Assembly (NCBI RefSeq): GCF_001429765.1
Contig: NZ_LMJB01000008.1
Span: 64,835 to 128,834 of the forward strand
Direction: 5' to 3'
From: Flavobacterium sp. Root901
GTDB lineage: Bacteria; Bacteroidota; Bacteroidia; Flavobacteriales; Flavobacteriaceae
Length of the DNA: 64,000 nt
In this document: piece by piece, positions 1 through 8,080 of the stretch
Position numbering within the stretch: position 1 is the stretch's first letter
How the letters are laid out: every line of letters starts with the position of its first letter
Program-made: the position numbers and the translations under genes
Notes under the pieces: generated by a model
Told to the model about the DNA's origin: nothing
Databases searched by the model: none
What the model saw: only the letters and a program-made list of their open reading frames with translations

Positions 1-593
1 CGATTTAAATCTATCGAGAAGATCTTCGCAATCTGAACAGCAATTTCATTTCCGCAATATTTTTGAACTAAAAGAATTAACAAATGAAATGTTGAGGTCG
101 ATCCGCCGCTGGTATACAAACTGCCATCTGCGGTTAAGGTTTCTTCCGGTTTTAATTTCACCATTGGAAAAGCTTTTGTAAAAGCACTGCAGGCATCTAC
201 ATGGGTTGTAGCCAATTTTTCGTTTAATAATCCTGAAGCAGCAAATAAAAATGCACCGGTACAAAAACTTGCCAATTCAGATCCGGATTGATGCTGCTTT
301 TGTAACCACGGAATAAATTTTTTATTCTTGGCAATCATTTCACTCATATTATCAGTGGTAAAAGCCGGAATCAAAATCAAATCTAAAATCGCATCAGAGT
401 CTTCAACAGAATTAATTTCATATCCAAACAATCGTTGCTGATTGATTTGTTCTGACAGTTGAAAAATTTTAATTTCAAATGGTTTTTCAGCAGCATTACT
501 CAATTTATTTGCTGTTTCAAACACTTCTAAAATAGCAGCTATGCTCAATAATTTATAGTCGTGAGGAACGATCAAACCTACTTTCTTACTCAT
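1..593 (-). CDS. GlxA/AraC-type transcriptional regulator, partial (DJ-1/PfpI domain)
   Basis: The reading frame begins at an ATG at 593 and stays open to the window edge, so only the first ~197 residues are present. The start MSKKVGLIVPHDYKLLS, the DxILDLILIPAF segment and the SGSELASFCTGAFLFAASGLL elbow match the DJ-1/PfpI-like amidotransferase-fold domain of GlxA-type regulators. The cysteine in FCTGAF sits at the nucleophile-elbow position. Family members run to about 320 residues and end in an AraC-type helix-turn-helix, which would lie beyond the window. The gene is divergent from the VOC/SRPBCC row starting at 735, so it could regulate that row; this is inference from position only. 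Confidence 0.8.
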   Translation of the reverse strand, partial: MSKKVGLIVPHDYKLLSIAAILEVFETANKLSNAAEKPFEIKIFQLSEQINQQRLFGYEINSVEDSDAILDLILIPAFTTDNMSEMIAKNKKFIPWLQKQHQSGSELASFCTGAFLFAASGLLNEKLATTHVDACSAFTKAFPMVKLKPEETLTADGSLYTSGGSTSTFHLLILLVQKYCGNEIAVQIAKIFSIDLN

Positions 594-734
594 GATTTGT
601 GGTTTTTAGAAAAATTAACTGACAGACAAATGTAAGTATTTTGTCTTAAATGCCCCTAAAGTTGACTTTTATTGTATCCTAAAGGCTGTTTTAAAATTCT
701 AAATTTGTTTTAAATAATTGTAACTTTATATATT

Positions 735-1145
735 ATGGAGACAAAAATTTTTTTAAATCTGGCGGTAAAAGACTTAAATAGAGCAGTTAAATTTTTTAAT
801 GCTTTAGGATTTTCAACCAATCTGCAATTTACAAATGACAAAGGAGCTTGCATTGTTATTAGCAAGACTATCAATATTATGCTTTTGGTAGAAGAGTTTT
901 ATCAAACATTTACTGATAAGCAGATTTGTGATTCTGCTAAAGTGAGCGAAACCCTTATTTCAATTTCTTTAGGAACACGTACAGAAGTTGATGAGATGAT
1001 TGAAAAAGCAGTTAAAGCAGGCGGAACTGATTATAGAAAAGCACAAGATTACGGCTGGATGTATCAAAGAACTTTTCTGGATCCTGATGGACATCATTGG
1101 GAAGTTTTTTATATGGATGAAAACCAGATTCCGAGTCAAGTGTAA
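735..1145 (+). CDS. VOC family (glyoxalase/bleomycin-resistance fold) protein
   Basis: This 136-residue protein has the single-module vicinal-oxygen-chelate pattern. It starts KIFLNLAVKDLNRAVKFFNALGF, has a central strand ending in MLLVEEFY, and finishes with the FLDPDGHHWEVFYMD signature that carries the C-terminal metal-ligand region. Such proteins act as dimers with varied substrates (lyases, dioxygenases, resistance proteins), so no substrate can be named. It is a clear paralogue of the protein at 2095 (shared FLNLAVK/WLNLPVK start, DDP/DLDGH end). Its stop codon overlaps the ATG of the next gene (TAATG), indicating translational coupling. A TAAATTTG -7-like element lies at 700-707 without a clear -33 box. 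Confidence 0.85.
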   Translation: METKIFLNLAVKDLNRAVKFFNALGFSTNLQFTNDKGACIVISKTINIMLLVEEFYQTFTDKQICDSAKVSETLISISLGTRTEVDEMIEKAVKAGGTDYRKAQDYGWMYQRTFLDPDGHHWEVFYMDENQIPSQV

Positions 1146-1573
1146 TGAATTCAAAATTGAAAAAAATGATTACAGTTCAAACTACCATTAATGCTTCCAT
1201 AGATAAAATTTGGGATTTATGGACTTTTCCGGAACATATACAAAACTGGAATTATGCTTTTGAGGAATGGTACACGCCGCATGCCGAAAATGATTTAAAG
1301 GTAAATGGTAAATTTAAATATGAAATGGCCGCCAAAGATAAAAGCGCGGGTTTTAATTTTGAAGGAAAATACACTAAAATAGAAAAACATCAGTTAATAG
1401 AATATAAACTTTTGGATAACAGAACCGGAAGTATTCATTTTGAAGATCAGGGCGATAAGGTAAAGATCATAGAAGTTTTTGAGCCTGCAAAACAGGATTC
1501 TGAGAGTATGCAGAAAGAATGGTGTCAGAACGTAATTGACAATTTTAAAAAATATGTAGAAAATTTTAAATAA
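1145..1573 (+). CDS. SRPBCC/AHSA1 domain protein (paralogue 1)
   Basis: This is a 142-residue START-like (SRPBCC, AHSA1 type) protein. The helix-grip pattern shows in TTINASIDKIWDLWTFPEHIQNWN near the start and the C-terminal helix WCQNVIDNFKKYVENFK. It is a tandem paralogue of the next gene. The paralogue begins directly at MITVQ, so the alternative ATG at 1166 is also possible here; the ATG at 1145 was kept because it overlaps the upstream stop codon. Small AHSA1 proteins bind hydrophobic ligands in a cavity, and the ligand is unknown. It probably belongs to one transcript with its neighbours. Confidence 0.83.
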   Translation: MNSKLKKMITVQTTINASIDKIWDLWTFPEHIQNWNYAFEEWYTPHAENDLKVNGKFKYEMAAKDKSAGFNFEGKYTKIEKHQLIEYKLLDNRTGSIHFEDQGDKVKIIEVFEPAKQDSESMQKEWCQNVIDNFKKYVENFK

Positions 1574-1598
1574 GTGTAATTTTTAAATATATAGCTAA

Positions 1599-2003
1599 AT
1601 GATAACAGTACAGAATACAATTAACGCGTCGATAAACAAAGTTTGGGAATTTTGGACTTTACCTGAACATATTACAAAATGGAGCTTTGCCTCTCCGGAC
1701 TGGCACACACCGTATGCCGAAAATGATATTAAACAAGGCGGAAAATTCAAATCGACTATGGCAGCTAAGGACGGCAGTATGAGTTTTGATTTTGAAGGAG
1801 AATATACTTTCGTGGAACCCAATAAAACAATAAAATATGTTATGGCCGACGGAAGAAAGGTTGAAATTATTTTTAAAGAAACTTTAGAAGGAGTAGAAAT
1901 AACAGAAAGTTTTGAGCCCGAAACTCAAAATCCCGAAGAAATGCAGCGTGGAGGCTGGCAGGCAATTCTGGATAACTTTAAAAGTTACGTTGAGTCAAAT
2001 TAA
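1599..2003 (+). CDS. SRPBCC/AHSA1 domain protein (paralogue 2)
   Basis: This 134-residue protein begins MITVQNTINASINKVWEFW and is strongly similar over its whole length to the preceding gene (shared TINASI, AAKD, FEGxYT and SFEPE/VFEPA segments). The pair therefore arose by tandem duplication and then diverged. The fold is the helix-grip SRPBCC/AHSA1 type; the C-terminal helix is WQAILDNFKSYVESN. No catalytic residues can be assigned. It lies 25 bp after the first copy in the same direction. Confidence 0.83.
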   Translation: MITVQNTINASINKVWEFWTLPEHITKWSFASPDWHTPYAENDIKQGGKFKSTMAAKDGSMSFDFEGEYTFVEPNKTIKYVMADGRKVEIIFKETLEGVEITESFEPETQNPEEMQRGGWQAILDNFKSYVESN

Positions 2004-2094
2004 GTTTTTAAGGTTTAAGCTGTAAAGATTGGAAGTGGAATTTAAAATGGAAAATCTTTGCAGTGAAAAAAATGTTTAACGAAAATTTCAAAAA

Positions 2095-2502
2095 ATGACA
2101 AAGCAAATATGGTTAAATCTGCCTGTGAAAAATGTGGCAAAAGCAAAAGATTTTTTCTGGAAAATAGGTTTCTCTTTTAATGAACAGCATGATACACCAA
2201 GTTCAACCTGCATGGTTGTGGGTGAAGGGCATTTTGTAATAATGTTATTTGAAGAATCACTTTTTGAAGGTTTTTCGCAAAACAAAATTACCGATACTCA
2301 ATCAAGCTCTGAAATTCTGATTTCAATTGATGCCGAAAGCAAAGAAGAAGTTGACGAACTGGCTCAGAAAGTAAAAGATGCCGGAGGAGTTGTTTTTGCT
2401 GATCCCGCAGAAAGCCAGGGCTGGATGTACGGCTGTGGTTTTGCAGATTTAGACGGCCATCGCTGGAATGTTCTTTTTATGGATTTTGCAAAATTATCTT
2501 AA
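2095..2502 (+). CDS. VOC family (glyoxalase-fold) protein, paralogue of the one at 735
   Basis: This 135-residue protein starts MTKQIWLNLPVKNVAKAKDFFWKIGF and ends with FADLDGHRWNVLFMD, the typical two-half beta-alpha-beta-beta-beta layout of a VOC module. The GWMYGCGFADLDGH stretch matches QDYGWMYQRTFLDPDGH of the first copy, so the two are paralogues. Its stop codon is 2 bp before the ATG of the next gene, which indicates an operon. The substrate is unknown. Confidence 0.85.
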   Translation: MTKQIWLNLPVKNVAKAKDFFWKIGFSFNEQHDTPSSTCMVVGEGHFVIMLFEESLFEGFSQNKITDTQSSSEILISIDAESKEEVDELAQKVKDAGGVVFADPAESQGWMYGCGFADLDGHRWNVLFMDFAKLS

Positions 2503-2504
2503 TT

Positions 2505-2945
2505 ATGGAAACATTAGAATTTAAAATAAGAATAAAAGCTTCTCCGGAAAAAATCTGGAATGTTTTATGGAATGATGAAACGTATAAAAAATGGACAAGT
2601 GTTTTTTGTGAAGGTTCTTATACCATAAGCGACTGGAATGAAGGAGATAAAATACATTTTATGTCGCCAAACGGAGAAGGAATGTATAGTATTATCGATA
2701 AAAAAACTCCTAATGAATATATGGCTTTTAAGCATATAGGCGAGATAAAAGATTTTAAAGAACAGCATTTGGACGAAGAAACAAAAAAGTGGAGCGGGGC
2801 AATGGAAACGTACAGGTTAATTCCGGATGAGGAATTTACAGATTTGATTGCTAGTAACGATTCGAACGAAAAATATGTCGATTATTTTAAAGATGTTTTT
2901 CCAAAAGGTCTGGAAGTAGTAAAACAATTAGCAGAAGAATCATAA
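2505..2945 (+). CDS. SRPBCC domain protein (third copy, divergent)
   Basis: This 146-residue protein starts METLEFKIRIKASPEKIWNVLW and keeps the SRPBCC pattern of an N-terminal strand, the KIWxxLWxxxxYxxW helix and a long C-terminal helix. It is much less similar to the two upstream SRPBCC proteins than they are to each other, so it is not part of the recent duplication. The gap to the upstream VOC gene is 2 bp. Function beyond small-ligand binding cannot be inferred. Confidence 0.82.
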   Translation: METLEFKIRIKASPEKIWNVLWNDETYKKWTSVFCEGSYTISDWNEGDKIHFMSPNGEGMYSIIDKKTPNEYMAFKHIGEIKDFKEQHLDEETKKWSGAMETYRLIPDEEFTDLIASNDSNEKYVDYFKDVFPKGLEVVKQLAEES

Positions 2946-2980
2946 TACAATAAAATAAAAAGAAACAAAAAACAAAAATC

Positions 2981-3415
2981 ATGGCAACAGTAAACCCGTA
3001 TTTAATGTTTAACGGAACATGCGAAGAAGCATTCCTGTTTTACAAATCAGTTTTTGGAGGAGAATTTCCGTATATAGGGAAATATAAAGATGCACCGGCA
3101 GAAGAAGGAGAAGTACTTTCTGAGGAAGCCTTAAATCGAATTATGCACGTTTCACTGCCAATTGGAAATACAATTTTAATGGGTAGTGACAGCCATCCAA
3201 GATATGGAGATGTTGTTTTTGGCAGCAATTTTCAAATTTCGATAAACGTAGACAGCACCGAAGAAGCAGATCGAATTTACAACGGTTTATCAGCAGGCGG
3301 AAAAGAATATATGCCTATGAATAAAACATTTTGGGGTGCATACTTTGGGATGTTTCAGGATAAATACGGCATTAGCTGGATGGTAAACTTTGACGAAAAC
3401 CAGCCTAACAACTAA
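2981..3415 (+). CDS. PhnB-like VOC family protein
   Basis: This 144-residue protein has the PhnB-like form of the VOC fold. The signatures are NPYLMFNGTCEEAFLFYKSVFGGEF at the start, an ILMGSD strand in the middle and a WGAYFGMFQDKYGISWMVNFDE end. This subfamily was once annotated as 3-demethylubiquinone methyltransferase; most members have no proven reaction. It closes the six-gene VOC/SRPBCC row and is followed by a hairpin terminator at 3465-3491. Confidence 0.85.
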   Translation: MATVNPYLMFNGTCEEAFLFYKSVFGGEFPYIGKYKDAPAEEGEVLSEEALNRIMHVSLPIGNTILMGSDSHPRYGDVVFGSNFQISINVDSTEEADRIYNGLSAGGKEYMPMNKTFWGAYFGMFQDKYGISWMVNFDENQPNN

Positions 3416-3464
3416 TTCAAAAGTTATGTTATTTTAATAACTGGACATTATTGTTAAATTACTT

Positions 3465-3491
3465 AAAAAAGCGCATGAATATGCGCTTTTT
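3465..3491 (+). terminator. Rho-independent terminator after the VOC/SRPBCC row
   Basis: A perfect inverted repeat (AAAAAGCGCAT, GAAT loop, ATGCGCTTTTT) runs into a T-rich tract 50 bp after the last gene of the row. Confidence 0.8.
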
Positions 3492-3572
3492 CTTTGCAAA
3501 AAAAACAAGGATTATTCTTTTTTATCACCTAGAGATTGCCGATTTTTGTCGCTTCAAAATCAATAAAATAAA

Positions 3573-4805
3573 ATGGCAGTAGAGGATAATAAAGAAATTA
3601 TTTTATTAAAAGTTTCAGGACACGATAAAATAGGGGTTACAGCGGGTTTAACAGCGGTGTTGGCAGCTTACGATGCTAATATTTTAGATATTGGCCAGGC
3701 TGATATTCACGATACACTTTCTCTGGGAATTTTATTCGAAATTGCTGCCGGTTCTTCATCTGCACCTGTTCTAAAAGACTTATTATTCAAAGCTTACGAA
3801 TTGGAAATTAAAGTAAAATTCATCCCAATCTCTATCGAAGATTACGAAAAATGGGTAAAATCTCAATCTAAGCAGCGATATATTATCAATATTTTAGGCG
3901 AAAAACTAGCCGCTTCTCAATTGGCAGCAGTTACTAAAATAATGTCAGATCAAAATTTAAATATCGATTCGATTATACGATTAACAGGAAGAACTTCAAT
4001 TGTAGAAAAAGAAGAATATCCACGTTCTTGCATTCAATTATCTGTAACAGGCGAAATTGTAAATAAAATTGTCATGACGGCAAGTTTTATGGAGATTTCA
4101 AGAACTTTAAATGTTGATATTTCTTTCCAGGAAGATAATATTTACAGAAGAAACCGTCGTTTGGTTTGTTTTGATATGGATTCAACATTAATCCAAACCG
4201 AAGTTATCGATGAACTGGCAGAGCTCAACGGAGTAGGGCCGCAGGTTAGGGCAATTACAGAATCAGCGATGAACGGTGAAATTGATTTTAACGAAAGTTT
4301 CAAACAGCGTATGGCCTTGCTGGAAGGTTTGAGCGAAGAAGTATTACGATCTGTTGCCGAAAAATTACCAATAACACAAGGTGCGCACCGTTTAATGAAA
4401 GCCTTAAAATATTACGGATATAAAACAGCTATTCTGTCGGGAGGATTTACCTATTTTGGAGAATATCTGCAAAAAGAATTAGGAATCGATTATGTTCATG
4501 CCAATCAACTGGAAATCAAAGACGGTAAATTAACCGGAAAGTATATTGGTGACATCGTAGACGGACAAAAAAAAGCAGAACACTTAAAAGCAATTGCTGA
4601 AAAAGAAGGAATCCACATCAACCAGACAATCGCAGTTGGTGATGGTGCAAACGATTTGCCAATGCTAAACTTAGCCGGTCTCGGAATCGCTTTTCACGCA
4701 AAACCAAAAGTAAAAGAAAGTGCCTCAACCTCAATTTCAAGTTTAGGCCTTGACGGAGTTCTATACCTTTTAGGATATCATGACAGATATATCGATATGA
4801 TGTAA
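3573..4805 (+). CDS. serB: Phosphoserine phosphatase with N-terminal ACT-like regulatory region
   Basis: This 410-residue cytoplasmic enzyme carries out the last step of serine biosynthesis, hydrolysing O-phosphoserine. The catalytic HAD half starts with FDMDSTL (nucleophile Asp about residue 201 and acid Asp about 203). It continues with the ILSGGFTYF Ser-containing motif, the conserved lysine region (DGQKKAEHLK) and the AVGDGANDLPML metal-binding motif. The first ~180 residues hold two ACT-like segments (ILLKVSGHDKIGVTAGLTAVLA and the one from about 95), as in long SerB forms. No other serine pathway gene is adjacent. Confidence 0.95.
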   Translation: MAVEDNKEIILLKVSGHDKIGVTAGLTAVLAAYDANILDIGQADIHDTLSLGILFEIAAGSSSAPVLKDLLFKAYELEIKVKFIPISIEDYEKWVKSQSKQRYIINILGEKLAASQLAAVTKIMSDQNLNIDSIIRLTGRTSIVEKEEYPRSCIQLSVTGEIVNKIVMTASFMEISRTLNVDISFQEDNIYRRNRRLVCFDMDSTLIQTEVIDELAELNGVGPQVRAITESAMNGEIDFNESFKQRMALLEGLSEEVLRSVAEKLPITQGAHRLMKALKYYGYKTAILSGGFTYFGEYLQKELGIDYVHANQLEIKDGKLTGKYIGDIVDGQKKAEHLKAIAEKEGIHINQTIAVGDGANDLPMLNLAGLGIAFHAKPKVKESASTSISSLGLDGVLYLLGYHDRYIDMM

Positions 4806-4842
4806 TATTGAGAAAACCTGAGCAGCTTAGAATCTTAATAAT

Positions 4843-4928
4843 GGCATGTCCCTCTGGGTCGGGCTATCTGTTACAATCTTTTGTGCCGAACCCCGGCACA
4901 AAAGGATTTCCACTTCTATCCCTCATGC
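4843..4928 (+). repeat. Dispersed repeat, family A copy 1 (conserved ends, variable centre)
   Basis: The ends (GTCCCTCTGGGTCGGGCTAT on the left, TTTCCACTTCTATCCCTCA on the right) match, in reverse orientation, the element at 40819-40904. The centre here is a 10-bp-stem hairpin (TTTTGTGCCG / CGGCACAAAA) that is absent from the other copy. It lies just after serB. The open frame across it (4846-5052) is not a gene. Confidence 0.7.
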
Positions 4929-5094
4929 TGCTTTAGCGAAATTATATTTTCAAATAAAACTTATTATGATATTCTTATGGCTTTTGGTTAAAAAGGATAA
5001 ATTAATTGAAAAAGAAATTCAGGAAATTATTGGCATCTTAAGAAATGCTTAATTAAAAGCTTTTAATAATAAATCACAAAACAGATTTGTAATC

Positions 5095-5227
5095 AATAGC
5101 CTCCTGCTTTAGCTAGAGGGAAAATAATTGAAAAAGGCTTTACCTACAATTACGCATGAATATAAAATTAGACTAAAGTCTTAGGTAGATATATTAAGAA
5201 ACCCCTGGCTGAAGCTAGGTGCTATGG
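5095..5227. repeat. Dispersed three-hairpin repeat, family B copy 1 (degenerate)
   Basis: It starts with AGCCTCCTGCTTTAGCTAGAGG, has a GGCTTTACCTA / TAGACTAAAGTC middle and ends CCCCTGGCTGAAGCTAGGTGCTATGG. The order and spacing match the better-preserved copy at 40647-40777, whose three parts are each palindromic. Together with family A it fills the 464-bp gap between serB and the GH3 gene. Confidence 0.6.
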
Positions 5228-5269
5228 AAAATCTTTAATAAAATTCGTGTCAATTAATGGAATTCTCGG

Positions 5270-6793
5270 CTAACTTTTAACAACAGACATCTCCTTCAAC
5301 TGCTCCAGATAATCTCTTTGGTTTGAAAGTCTCGGAATTTTATGTTGTCCGCCTAATTTGTCTCTTTCTTTAAGCCAGTCGTAAAATAAGTTTTCACGGG
5401 CTACATTAATTACTAAAGGATTTAAAGTCATGTTATTATAACGTTTCGCTTCGTAATCAGAATTTAAAGTCTGTAGTGTTTCATCCAGCACTTTTTGAAA
5501 AAGACCAACGTCGGCAGGTTTTTGTTTGAATTCAATCATCCATTCGTGGGCACCTTTTTCTTTGTCCTGCATAAAAATAGGGGCAACCGTATAATCAATC
5601 ACTTCAGTTTGAGTGATCTGACAAGCTTTGGCAATTGCCTGATCCGTGTTTTCCACCATTAATTCTTCCCCAAAAACATTAATATGATGTTTGGTTCTTC
5701 CGGTAACTCTGATTCTGTATGGATTTAATGAAGTAAAACGAACTGTATCGCCAATTAAATAACGCCATAAACCTGAATTTGTAGTAATAACGATCGCATA
5801 ATTTTTATTCAATTCAACATCGGCCAGACGAATAACTTTTTGGTTTGGAGTTCCAAAAGTTTCCATTGGAATAAATTCATAGAAAATTCCGTAATCCAGC
5901 ATCAGCAATAAATCATTTGAATTATTCAAATCCTGGATCGCAAAAAATCCTTCTGATGCATTATAAATTTCGTAATATTTAAAATCTTTGCTTGGTAAAA
6001 TCTTCTTGTACTGTTCTTTATAAGGAGAAAAACTTACGCCTCCGTGAAAGTAAACTTCAAGATTCGGCCAAAGTTCCAGCAGGCTTTGTTTTCCGGTATT
6101 TTCCAGTACTTTATTCATTAAAACAAGCATCCATGAAGGAACCCCGGCAAAACTGGTTACGTTTTCATTTTTAGTTTCATTGATAATGGCAGCAATTTTA
6201 GTTTCCCATTCGCTCATCAACGAAGTTTTGCTGCTTGGTGTACTGCTGAATTCGGCCCATATTGGCATGTTTTCAATCAAAATTGCTGATAAATCTCCAA
6301 AAAAAGTATTGTTGTTTTCATATATCTGAGAGCTTCCGCCAAGGCGTAAACTCTTCCCAAGAAACAATTCAGAATCTTCATTATTATTCAAATACAAACA
6401 AAGTAAATCCTTGCTTCCTTTATAATGACAATCTTCAAGTGCTTCATTACTTACGGGAATAAATTTGCTTTTTGCATTTGTAGTTCCGCTTGATTTTGCA
6501 AACCATTTAATAGGAGTTTCCCAAAAAACGCCTTGTTCTCCCTGACGCGTACGTTCAATTAAAGGCTGTAATTCTTCATAAGAAGCAATAGGAACTCTTT
6601 CTGCAAAAGTCTGATAGGATTTTATGGATTCAAATTCATATTTTTTTCCGATAACAGTATTCTCTGAAGCCAATAATAAATTATGTAATAGTTCTTCCTG
6701 AACTTCATTTGGGTATTTTAAAAAAAGTTCTATTTGATGTATCCTTTGTTTCAGGACCCAGGAAGCGAAAGAATTTATTATTGATAGAGGCAT
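5270..6793 (-). CDS. GH3 (auxin-responsive promoter) family acyl-adenylate enzyme
   Basis: This 507-residue protein belongs to the GH3 family of ANL-superfamily adenylating enzymes. Plant members conjugate acyl acids to amino acids; the bacterial substrate is unknown. Seen in the sequence: AKSSGTTNAKSKFIPVS (the Ser/Thr-rich phosphate-binding loop, about residues 104-120), a YFHGGVSFSPY segment, the YNASEGFFAIQD motif, GLWRYLIGDTVRF, and the C-terminal VTGRTKHHINVFGEELMVEN hinge. All regions expected for an active enzyme appear intact. It is transcribed alone and divergent from DUF2797. Confidence 0.88.
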   Translation of the reverse strand: MPLSIINSFASWVLKQRIHQIELFLKYPNEVQEELLHNLLLASENTVIGKKYEFESIKSYQTFAERVPIASYEELQPLIERTRQGEQGVFWETPIKWFAKSSGTTNAKSKFIPVSNEALEDCHYKGSKDLLCLYLNNNEDSELFLGKSLRLGGSSQIYENNNTFFGDLSAILIENMPIWAEFSSTPSSKTSLMSEWETKIAAIINETKNENVTSFAGVPSWMLVLMNKVLENTGKQSLLELWPNLEVYFHGGVSFSPYKEQYKKILPSKDFKYYEIYNASEGFFAIQDLNNSNDLLLMLDYGIFYEFIPMETFGTPNQKVIRLADVELNKNYAIVITTNSGLWRYLIGDTVRFTSLNPYRIRVTGRTKHHINVFGEELMVENTDQAIAKACQITQTEVIDYTVAPIFMQDKEKGAHEWMIEFKQKPADVGLFQKVLDETLQTLNSDYEAKRYNNMTLNPLVINVARENLFYDWLKERDKLGGQHKIPRLSNQRDYLEQLKEMSVVKS

Positions 6794-6837
6794 GGGTAAA
6801 TTTAGATTTTAGATTGCTGATTTAGATTCATGTAAAA

Positions 6838-6868
6838 TTTGAATATCAGGCTGCAAATATTAACTTTG
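6838..6868 (+). promoter_or_regulatory. Bacteroidota-type promoter, probably for the DUF2797 gene
   Basis: TTTG at 6838-6841 is followed after exactly 19 bp by TAACTTTG at 6861-6868, a full match to the TTTG-N19-TAnnTTTG consensus. If used, the DUF2797 mRNA would have a leader of about 140 nt. Confidence 0.5.
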
Positions 6869-7018
6869 TCATTATATCAAAAATAGTGTTTTTTTGTAAT
6901 AAAAACCACTAATTATATACTAAAGATTAACTCAAAAAGTGATTTTGAAAACAATTGGCAAATTAAAAATCAGGAGCAATCTAAAATCTATAAATCTAAT
7001 TTCTACAATTTAAATATA

Positions 7019-7813
7019 ATGACATATCAAGGCGTACTTACAAAAATGCAGACTGAACTTGGAAACCCAATTCAATATTATCTAGTTTTTGAAGATAGTT
7101 TTTTAAATGTAAATCAATTATTGGGCAAAGAAATTGAAATCAGTTTTGCAGGTTTTGAATGTTTAAATTGTAATAAAAAGAAAAAAATATTCAGACAGGG
7201 ATTTTGTTACGATTGTTTTTATTCAAGTCCTGCTGTAGGAGATTGGATCATGAGGCCTGAATTGAGTACTGCCCATTTAGGAATTGCAGATCGTGATTTA
7301 GAATATGAACAAAAAGCTCAGTTACAGCCGCATGTAGTTTATTTGGCCTTATCAAGTGAAATAAAAGTTGGGGTAACACGCAAAAGTCAGGTTCCGACAC
7401 GCTGGATTGATCAGGGTGCAACTCAGGCAATTGCAATTGTAGAAGTGCCAAATCGTTATCTTGCAGGAATTACAGAGGTAGCCCTGAAAAATTATTATGC
7501 AGACAAAACAAACTGGAGAAAAATGCTGCAGTGTACAACAGAATCCTGCGATCTTATTTTTGAAAAATCGAAAGTTGAAAATTTAATTCCTGCTGAGGTA
7601 AAAGACTATTTTTACAGCCAAAAGAATGATGTTTACGAGTTAAATTATCCTGTTTTAAATTATCCTGCAAAAATAGCAAGTTTAAATTTAGATAAGACTC
7701 CGTCATTTCAGGGCAGGCTGGTTGGAATAAAGGGACAATATTTGATTTTTGAAAACGGAACAGTTTTTAACATCCGTGGTTCAGAAGGTTATGTGGTACA
7801 TATAAACGTCTAG
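7019..7813 (+). CDS. DUF2797 domain protein
   Basis: This 264-residue protein is recognised as DUF2797. It has an N-terminal zinc-ribbon-like cysteine set (CLNCNKKKKIFRQGFCYDC, about residues 47-65), followed by the conserved LSTAHLGIADRDLEYEQ, VYLALSSEIKVGVTRKSQVPTRWIDQGA and RYLAGITEVALKNYYADKTNWRKML blocks. The middle region (short strands, KVGVTR, TRWxDQG) resembles a GIY-YIG-like layout, but I do not claim catalysis. It has no operon partners and its function is unknown. Confidence 0.88.
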   Translation: MTYQGVLTKMQTELGNPIQYYLVFEDSFLNVNQLLGKEIEISFAGFECLNCNKKKKIFRQGFCYDCFYSSPAVGDWIMRPELSTAHLGIADRDLEYEQKAQLQPHVVYLALSSEIKVGVTRKSQVPTRWIDQGATQAIAIVEVPNRYLAGITEVALKNYYADKTNWRKMLQCTTESCDLIFEKSKVENLIPAEVKDYFYSQKNDVYELNYPVLNYPAKIASLNLDKTPSFQGRLVGIKGQYLIFENGTVFNIRGSEGYVVHINV

Positions 7814-8080
7814 TCTTTTTGACTGATTGTCGATTTTTAATCACTGCCGGTCTATGTTTTGTATATTATTATGTTAATTGTTGTACTTTTATTTCGTGCG
7901 GGAGCACAAAAATGAGAATATTGATAAATTTGATTACAATTTTGTAATAATCCCTTATTGATAGCTTTTACTTTTGCAAAAAAAAAGAGCATACATTTGA
8001 AACGATTGAAATGTCTCTGGTTTTTGGAAATTAAAACATTTTTGTTGCTTCAAATAACCCCCCGAAAAAAAGAATACCAC

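Noticed and set aside
4846..5052. 68-residue open frame after serB
   Set aside because: It runs through the family A repeat and has no recognisable protein pattern; the repeat's other copy disrupts it.
7958..8080. N-terminal extension of the GT9 protein from a TTG
   Set aside because: The 41 residues are Lys/Leu-rich with no GT9 similarity, and the ATG at 8081 gives the family-like start.
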